This document shows positions 57,905-64,000 of a stretch of 64,000 nt of DNA, piece after piece; within the stretch, counting starts at the first letter, position 1; every line of letters begins with the position of its first letter. The DNA is taken from assembly GCA_964059195.1 (NCBI GenBank), contig CAXKWD010000007.1, forward strand, positions 60,946,705 through 61,010,704, read 5' to 3'. Below the pieces are notes generated by a model. The model was not told the DNA's origin, searched no databases, and worked only from the letters and a program-made list of their open reading frames with translations. The stretch comes from Ectobius pallidus. Lineage: Eukaryota > Arthropoda > Insecta > Blattodea > Ectobiidae. A program made the position numbers and the translations under genes.

Positions 57905-59098
57905 AAATATAAAATCAGGTAAACTGATGTAACAAAATGCCAGTATGTTTTGGTTTAATCAGTTATGACTGCAATTATGATATGCAGAATATGTTTTTTT
58001 TTAAATTGATTTCCAAGTTAAGCTCCAGATTTATTCATTAAGCAGGGCTTACGGAAGAAGAAAGGTCTACCATCTCGGCCACCTGGGTCATTTTAACGGT
58101 CTAGTTGGATAAGCGCATGTAAATCAATATGTTTTTTGTCATAGCTACCTGTATTTTAATTTCCAAGGCCTTACAAGATCACAGTAAAACAATAGGCTAT
58201 GTTGTCAAGATAACTGATTTTCATTTTTTTTATAAATTCTTTCGAATATGTATATTACCATAAAATAGGCACTAAATTGAGCATTACTCCGAAACAGGTC
58301 AACCGATTTTATCCATTATGAATAGATGTCTTCCCATGGACATTATAAATGTGTATACCAAGTTTCATAAAAATCCGGTAAAGCGTATTTGAGTTACCGC
58401 GTCTTTAAAATATACACTAAATTGGGTTTTACTCCGGTACCGGTTTACCGATTTGGTCCAATATCATTAGACGTCTTTCCACGTACATTATAAATGGGTA
58501 TACAAAATTTCAGGAAAATCCAATAAAGCATATTTGAGTTATCGCGACTTCTTATATATTAACATAAAAACACTAAATTGGGCATTATTCCGGTACTGGC
58601 CAACCGATTTGGTCCAATATCAATAAACGTCTTCCCATGGACATTATAAATGCGTATACGAAGTTTCATAAATATCCGATAAAGCGTATTTGAGTTATTG
58701 CGCCTTTAAAGTAGACCCTAAATTGGGTTTTACTCCGGTACCGCTCAACAGATTAAGTTCAAATTCAATAGGGCACTTCTCATTGATGTCATAAATGGGT
58801 ATACCAAGTTTCATGAAAATCCGCTACAGCGTATTTGAGTGATGGCGCCTTTCTATTAGAAAGGCGCCATAATCTATTAAAATAGGCACTAAATTGGGCA
58901 TTACTCCGGTACCGGTGAACCGATTTGGTTCAATATCAATAGGGTTCTTCCCATGGACATTTTAAATGTGTTTTCCAAGTTTCATGAAAATCCGAAAAAG
59001 CGTATTTGAGTTATGGTGCGTACAGACACACGGACAGACGGACAGACATTTTTTCGTCCACCACACAATCTCATAAAGTACCATACTGGCACTTAATA
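57905..59098 (+). repeat. HINE-like family, long copy with tandem array
   Basis: It begins TCAGGTAAACTGATGTAACA and ends TACCATACTGGCACTTAATA, the same ends as 49800-50318. The extra length is the array at 58264-59040. Confidence 0.68.
58264..59040 (+). repeat. five ~150-bp tandem units
   Basis: Units start near 58266, 58413, 58570, 58716 and 58884, each with CACTAAATTGGG or a close variant. Each carries TACTCCGGTACCGG, an ACCGATTTGGTCCAAT-like box, a CATGGACATTATAAATG-like box and AAATCCGATAAAGCGTATTT, then GAGTTAT. Unit 4 is followed by a GGCGCCTTTCTATTAGAAAGGCGCC palindrome (about 58844-58870). The last unit runs into ACAGACACACGGACAGACGG. Confidence 0.85.
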
Positions 59099-59347
59099 AT
59101 GAATTATAGGCATGTTTAAAACGAAATATAGGCTACCCCCATTAATTTTAGCTTCAGAGTTGACCATAATCGCTAGTATTTACCTTTTGTTTCATTGTTT
59201 ACTGTTTATTGAGTGAATCATTTATGGAGCTTTGGATTGAGGTATCGAAATGAAACGTTTGACTTTAAAGTACATTTTAATTGTAATATTTTAACCAAAA
59301 CACTTATTATAACTTAACAGTATGTACGAGGGTGGATTGAAGAGTAA

Positions 59348-59645
59348 AAGTAAAGTGATCCCTGTGCAGACCATGGAGGCCCGGAAGATTCCAGGAGGTT
59401 GAGGCTCCCAGATTTTGGACATTCGGCACGTGAAGGTGGTAAGGTTGTCAGCCTTACGCACCGGCCGCCTTTACCCCCAGGATTGCTCCTGGTACTCATT
59501 TCTGTTAGAGGCTGGGTCGACCCCAGGGCCATAGTGCCACAAGAAGTATTAGGCCAATTGAAAAACTCCGACCTCATCGGGAATCGAACCCGCGACCTTC
59601 CGGTATGTAGCGCAGTGCCTCAACCACTACGCTACGGCGCACCCC
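59348..59645 (-). mobile_element. tRNA-derived SINE in the mariner end, 14-bp TSD
   Basis: On the minus strand, GCGCCGTAGCGTAGTGGTTG (A-box side) and CGGGTTCGATTCCCG (B box) are about 40 bp apart. GGATTGAAGAGTAA is duplicated exactly at 59334-59347 and 59646-59659, using the mariner TIR as target. Confidence 0.9.
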
Positions 59646-59734
59646 GGATTGAAGAGTAATTCACAATAATTTTTCTACAAAAGTTTAATAGGTACAATTA
59701 CAAACAAATCCACACATGAAGGGACATGTTTTGT

Positions 59735-60035
59735 CTATTTTTCTATATAGTCGCCAAGTTTCTCAACACATTTCTCCCATTGTGATACCAGTTTCAAAAT
59801 ACCCTGTTCATAGAAGTCCGTTCGGTTGGAGTAGAGCCATTGGCGGTCTGGTGTTCCATGTTCAGCAGAGTCCAATAAAACACCATTCACATCCCAGATT
59901 GAGTCACTTTGAATTTTTTCTTTATTGGGGAAGCAGCATGTTTCCACTCCATAGAGGCCTCCTTTGTTTCAGGCGTGTAGTGGTATGCCCACGACTCATC
60001 ACCAGTGACGATTCCCTTCCCAGTGAGTAAATCTC
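59735..60035 (-). pseudogene. mariner transposase C-terminal half
   Basis: The minus strand reads VTGDESWAYHYTPETKEASM, EWKHAASPIKKKFKVTQSGM (second catalytic region), then after a frameshift WLYSNRTDFYEQGILKLVSQ and WEKCVEKLGDYIEK, the C-terminus. A copy of the C-terminal segment (SNRTDFYE...GRWEKC...GDYIEK, mutated) is encoded on the + strand at 60110-60220. The N-terminal helix-turn-helix half is absent. Confidence 0.83.
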
Positions 60036-60317
60036 ATTTGTTTGTTCCCATGAAGAAATTCCCAGCCGGTAAACACTGCATCAGATGCAGAAGTGAAAAC
60101 AGCAGTCCGCAGATGGCTATACTCCAACCGAACAGACTTCTATGAATAGGGTATTTTGAAACTGTTTTCACGATGGGAGAAATGTGTGAGAAACTTGGCG
60201 ACTATATAGAAAAATAGACAAAAGATGTCCCTTCATGTGTGCATTTGTTTGTATTTGTACCTATTAAACTGTTTGTAAAAATAATTATTGTGTGTGACTT
60301 TTCGATCCACCCTCGTA

Positions 60318-60830
60318 AATTGACACTGAAGCGAAAAAATCTTTTGATATCTCGCACGTATATAATGACCCAGTATTCGCTTTCAAAAGTGTAATTCATT
60401 TACTGGTTTGTGATAGCTCAGCTGCTGATTGGCTGAAGTTGAGAGCCCATCAAAATGCTTTGGATCTTCGGACATCACAGCTTATATAATAGATAATGAC
60501 ATAATATGTAATCGTATATAATGAAAGACAGCATGAATGTACATTGGTCAAATGCGAGTGACCATTCCGAGGTGTGAGGTAGGAGCTATCATTCCCCTAT
60601 CTTTTGACATAGTAGACTCATTTGTGCAGTTATCATCTTCTGTCTGTTCCCACAAGCTTAGGAACATTAATATCCTTCAAGAAATAGTTCTTACCAGTTT
60701 GGATCACTAGGAGCTGTTTTATGCAAGATATCTTCAATATTAAATTTCAGCAAACAATACTTAAATAAGTGTGTATGTGTGTGTTTATTACATTGTTTTC
60801 ATTATTTTTAAGAAAGATTTCATTATCAAT
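60318..60830. other. intron, includes inverted partner of 47790 repeat
   Basis: 60405-60490 mirrors 47790-47860. A (GT)n run lies near 60770-60785. Nothing else. Confidence 0.45.
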
Positions 60831-60834
60831 GACT

Positions 60835-61210
60835 TTGTATTCAGAAAACCATAGGCCGATGACCCTATTCTTTAAACAATAATGATCAAGTATGAAATGC
60901 ATTACACTTCGAACTTTGTTATAAGGATCTTGAATAAACTCAAAATTGAAATCACCAGAAATTACGAAAATATAATGTGGTTTATATACACATTATGTAG
61001 TAAATGTTCAAATTTGTCAAAAAATAGGTCAAGATTACCACTGGGAGCCTGATAGAGTACTATAATTTTGAGTTTATACACTTCAAAAATTATGTGTGTT
61101 GTGTCATATATTTTTTCTGTACGTAAATTTTGTGAATAATAGGGCTTTAACTTTCATTTTGATCTTTGTGTACTTAAATAATAACACCACCATTTGTGAA
61201 CTCATCTTGT
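60835..61210 (-). pseudogene. LINE APE endonuclease fragment (Jockey/CR1 type)
   Basis: The minus strand reads GGVIIYLSTQRSK near 61190. It then reads LKIIVLYQAPSGNLDLFFDK followed by FEHLLHNVYI at 61080-60985, and in another frame VISGDFNFEFIQDP (about 60960). These are the YRPPSGN-F and GDFN motifs of an APE endonuclease. Frame changes and truncation at both ends mark a dead copy. Confidence 0.6.
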
Positions 61211-61214
61211 GACA

Positions 61215-61774
61215 GATAATTTGCACATTCATAACTTTCTAATTCCGGTACTTGCTCACTTTAACATAATAGAAACACAATGACTATGTGATTGTGAATG
61301 TACAAAGGCATCTAAAACTCAAACTTGTTTTTTATACATTGCACGTTCATAAAGAGTATCTTAAAAGACAGAAACACGATAATAGCATATTATAGGCATT
61401 TAAGGTTGTAGAATACATTTTCATCATATTTTTCATTAGCCCTTCCCATTGCTCTTGTTATGTTTTCCACTGTTTGTGCTGTTCAGGAAAAGTGTGAGTG
61501 CGTGTCATTTATGCTGCTTGAAACCATTCTTAGAAACTTATTTTTGTTGTTGATTGTTGATCAAGAATTTAAAAAATGAAATAAATTTCTTTTTTAACCT
61601 AACATTCTTAGGCCGGTTTTGTGCACCTAAAGCTTTATCGAAATTTTCCTCAAGGAAATCAGTCTGAAAAGAGTGGCATATCTCAGGATGTTCAAAGCAG
61701 AGGGCCATGTTTAAAATGAAATCTTTGAGTAAAGAGATTGTCCCAGTATGACTACATTCATGTGAATAAATTTT
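61215..61774. other. intron before the last exon, nothing recognised
   Basis: AT-rich. The pyrimidine tract TTTTGTGCTTCCAG leads into exon D. Confidence 0.45.
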
Positions 61775-61784
61775 GTGCTTCCAG

Positions 61785-61928
61785 AGTGAAAGTAGACCTG
61801 TCACCCCAAGCACCGATTCCACTGAGTCGGCACTGGGTGAAGGAGAAGATCCAAATGATCCTGAATGGACAGTTGAAGAAGAAAGGGAATTCGAAAGAGA
61901 AAGATTAAAAGCTTCAATCAAGAGATAA
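61785..61928 (+). CDS. nsl1: nsl1/KANSL1 last coding exon
   Basis: This terminal coding exon has 47 codons plus TAA at 61926-61928. It encodes SESRPVTPSTDSTESALGEG, then EDPNDPEWTV and a highly charged tail EEEREFERERLKASIKR. The acceptor is CTTCCAG (AG at 61783-61784) and the reading frame is phase 0 from exon C. The acidic DPNDPEWT segment and the basic/acidic helix-forming end are the C-terminus of the insect protein. I infer these are insect-specific, because the human tail differs. The four exons in this window give about 224 C-terminal residues without a stop, so the gene appears intact here. Confidence 0.83.
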   Translation, partial: SESRPVTPSTDSTESALGEGEDPNDPEWTVEEEREFERERLKASIKR

Positions 61929-63717
61929 AATTAACTTATCACAAATGACAGGTGTTAATTATTTACAAGTTCCCAAATTTGGACCACCTCTTGAGCTGGG
62001 TGGACCAATGGGTAGAGAAGGAGGTGATGGAAGTCTTGTAGCTGCAGTTTTAATGGCACAGAAATGTCATACTGTAAAAAGTAAAAAGATCTTACAGCTT
62101 TTTCCAACACCTAGATTCAGTGCTGCTTCAGCTTTATCAGTAATCACTGTCAGAAATGAAGCAGTATGCTTAAGCAGGAATGTGGAAGGTTTGCAGTGTC
62201 ATGTGCCATTTGTGCATCTTGGAGAGAAATTCTAAAGTGTAATTTGGAAAAGAGCCATTGTAATCTAGTGTAACTTAATCTAGGTACTATAGTACATACT
62301 GTCCCACCATTGTCTCCTCAGTTTGTAACAGTGAGAGATGCAGGTAAATAAGTGGTTGGAGGGTGAAAGTTGTAGGAAGTCCATTTTAATCTGTAAGTGC
62401 ACTTTGCGTGGTGTTAACTTGCTGTGTGCAAGCTGCCTGTTCTGTCACTAGTTCGATCACTTGGCCAATGTATCACCTTGTTTAAGGACGTAATGAAGCT
62501 TACATCTTTATAAATGCAGTTCAGTTATACGTTTCAGTGTTAAAAATATGTTCAAGTGGTATGTATCCTATACATGTATATATAAAAAATATCAAGTGAT
62601 CTGAGGCTTTAGGATTTGTTTGTTATACCATTTGCAAACTAATTTATAGAATTGTCTTTTTAATAGTAAACTTCTCTCTTAATTTTATATAATAAATGAA
62701 ATCTATTCAGTAGTCTGCCTGATGCAGTGGATGTTTATTCTACGATTACCCATCAGTTGCTGTTAATTTTTTGTAATAAATTGTTTGGGAAGTTAGAATT
62801 TCTTGTTCATTTATTTTTATTGAAAGTTATACTTAGTGTCACTAAACTAATTCTTCTTACTTACCGAACTGTTGATGGAGCAGGCTTCCTCTTGTGTAGA
62901 TGTTCATGTACTCTTTATAAGAGCATATTCTATTTACTACGTATCTTGCCTGCTTGGAATATTACATAATGCATACTGCAAGCAAACCATTCCATGGTAG
63001 TATAAAAGCAACCATACCCTCCCTAAATTGACTGTACTTTACCATACTGGTTTTTAGATAGTTCTATGAAACTGATGAGACTGATCCTATTGGTTGGTGC
63101 ATACGAAGTGAGAGTTTTGGATTGGTTGTGTGCATGGAGTTTTATTGTAGTAATGATGTAAGAATTGTACTCACATTTGGTGAGGTAAATGTAGTTACAG
63201 GTTTTTATGCATTCTCCAGCACTAATACGCTTACCTCAAAAGAAAGAAAGAAATGTTTTTCTTCAAATTGTAGTACACTTTTCTCTTAGTTTTAATAAAA
63301 ATATTTGAAACATGCGAAGAAAATTATAAAACCTGTCATTACATCAATTGATATTTGACTTTTCGTTTATCTTCAATTGTTTGACTCGTTTATTATTAAA
63401 TCTTTGTAATAGTAAATGAGCCTTATGTTTTTATTGTTTTAAACACAAAAGTCATGTTAAAAATGAAAGCACTGTTGTTGATAATAACATTTTGACTGTT
63501 TTCATCAAATTTGTATTGACTGGGTCTGAGCTTGGTCCTGTCAACTTTTGTACCACCATCCAAACCCACTGTTGTAACAATCAAGAGGCCATTTATTTTA
63601 CACTTATTACATCTGACATGACCATTCTGGCATATCATTACGAATGGTAAAGTGTGAAGCAAAGTTCTTTGTTGGATATTTGTATTTTGTCCCAAACTGG
63701 GACTAAAAAAGAATAAA
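61929..63717 (+). other. probable nsl1 3'UTR with several polyA signals
   Basis: After the TAA there is no further open frame of note. AATAAA signals stand at 62691-62696, 63294-63299 and 63712-63717, so alternative 3' ends of about 0.8 to 1.8 kb are possible. The region holds little recognisable transposon sequence, unlike the introns, which fits a UTR. The true end cannot be fixed without transcript data. Confidence 0.5.
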
Positions 63718-64000
63718 CCCTAGAATAACTATATACTAGTTTACTTATCATTCTGTCAGCAGCTCATATAAAGATACATTTCTTGCAAGCTTGAACCACT
63801 GATATCAACTGAAAACACAGTTATGCCTGTTGCTCATGGTCAAATTTTTTGTTAAATTTATTGGACAACTATCACTTTTCAGCAGATTGGTACTGCTAAT
63901 GGTCAAATTCCCCTTTTGGCAAATGTTTGGTTATTCGTTTCACCATATAGGACATGTTATAATTCCAGCAAACAATTTGTCGAACCAGCCAATGAGCGCA

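Larger units (their letters stand above)
59327..60315 (-). mobile_element. mariner element, palindromic, with nested SINE
   Basis: The ends CGAGGGTGGATTGAAGAGT and ACTTTTCGATCCACCCTCG are flanked by TA (59325-59326, 60316-60317). The inner parts 59690-59840 and 60110-60260 are also reverse complements, so the arms are far longer than a normal mariner TIR. A SINE occupies 59348-59645. Confidence 0.85.
41696..61784 (+). other. nsl1 intron, 20.1 kb
   Basis: This is a phase-0 intron from GTAAGT to GTGCTTCCAG. It contains SINEs, LINEs, palindromic mariner-type elements and a tandem array. No additional host exon was recognised, although a short alternative exon could be missed. Confidence 0.75.

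Noticed and set aside
58264..59040. Regularly spaced repeats that might suggest an array such as CRISPR
   Set aside because: The units are diverged ~150-bp tandem copies without short identical repeats and unique spacers, and the genome is eukaryotic.
61538..61921. Minus-strand frame over the last nsl1 exon
   Set aside because: It is the antisense shadow of the acidic, Glu-rich coding exon.
7042..61928. MSL1 in place of KANSL1 as the identity of the host gene
   Set aside because: Both have PEHE, but the following SPITSPPATPLA, RCSTPD and RMFPL order fits KANSL1. MSL1 has a different C-terminus.

Overview
The window is a single stretch of an animal nuclear genome and almost certainly comes from an insect. 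It is AT-rich and eukaryotic in structure, with spliced exons and GT/AG junctions, and it is dense in arthropod-type transposons (hAT, mariner/Tc1, pogo-like, RTE and CR1/Jockey-like LINEs, tRNA-derived SINEs, a probable Penelope-like element). I would guess a polyneopteran with a large genome, such as a cockroach or termite; that guess rests on general TE flavour and intron size and is not proven here. There are no bacterial operons, CRISPR arrays or rRNA genes.

One host gene runs the whole length on the + strand. Four exons at 7042-7204, 23430-23659, 41558-41695 and 61785-61928 splice in frame and encode the last ~224 residues of the insect orthologue of KANSL1 (Drosophila nsl1), the scaffold of the NSL histone-acetyltransferase complex, including the end of its PEHE region. 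The exons are separated by introns of about 16.2, 17.9 and 20.1 kb, and the 3'UTR fills much of the last 2 kb. Essentially everything else is intron filled with mobile DNA.

Intron upstream of 7042: a hAT element (1153-3527), an RTE LINE fragment (3756-5300) and an inverted, shortened copy of the same hAT (5538-6479). Intron 7205-23429: a Tc1/IS630-like transposon (about 7438-9848) carrying a SINE and a MITE, a third hAT-like element (9882-12115) with a nested pogo-like MITE, a 5-kb hAT element with a multi-exon transposase gene (12645-17714) that holds further insertions four layers deep, another MITE, a SINE and a pogo-like element ending 77 bp before the next exon. Intron 23660-41557: a LINE RNase H fragment, a triply nested pogo/hAT/pogo stack (26118-27693), two hAT-type elements, a zeste-type Myb/SANT gene remnant broken by two transposons (30647-34358), a solo LTR inside a pogo-like element (34543-36428), and a 2.7-kb element with ~350-bp terminal inverted repeats and pieces of a GCDTTS/PIN-like protein (36432-39157). 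Intron 41696-61784: SINEs, a CR1/Jockey-like LINE (43905-45912), LINE fragments, a young 5'-truncated RTE copy (50342-51447), two mariner/Tc1-type elements rearranged into palindromes (52877-54016, 59327-60315), a Penelope-like palindrome (55509-56684) and a Helentron/HINE-like repeat family that includes a five-unit tandem array (58264-59040).

Many insertions could be delimited to the base by their target-site duplications. The most unusual signal is that four unrelated transposons have independently become long fold-back structures carrying inverted copies of their own coding ends, all inside introns of a gene expected to be broadly transcribed.
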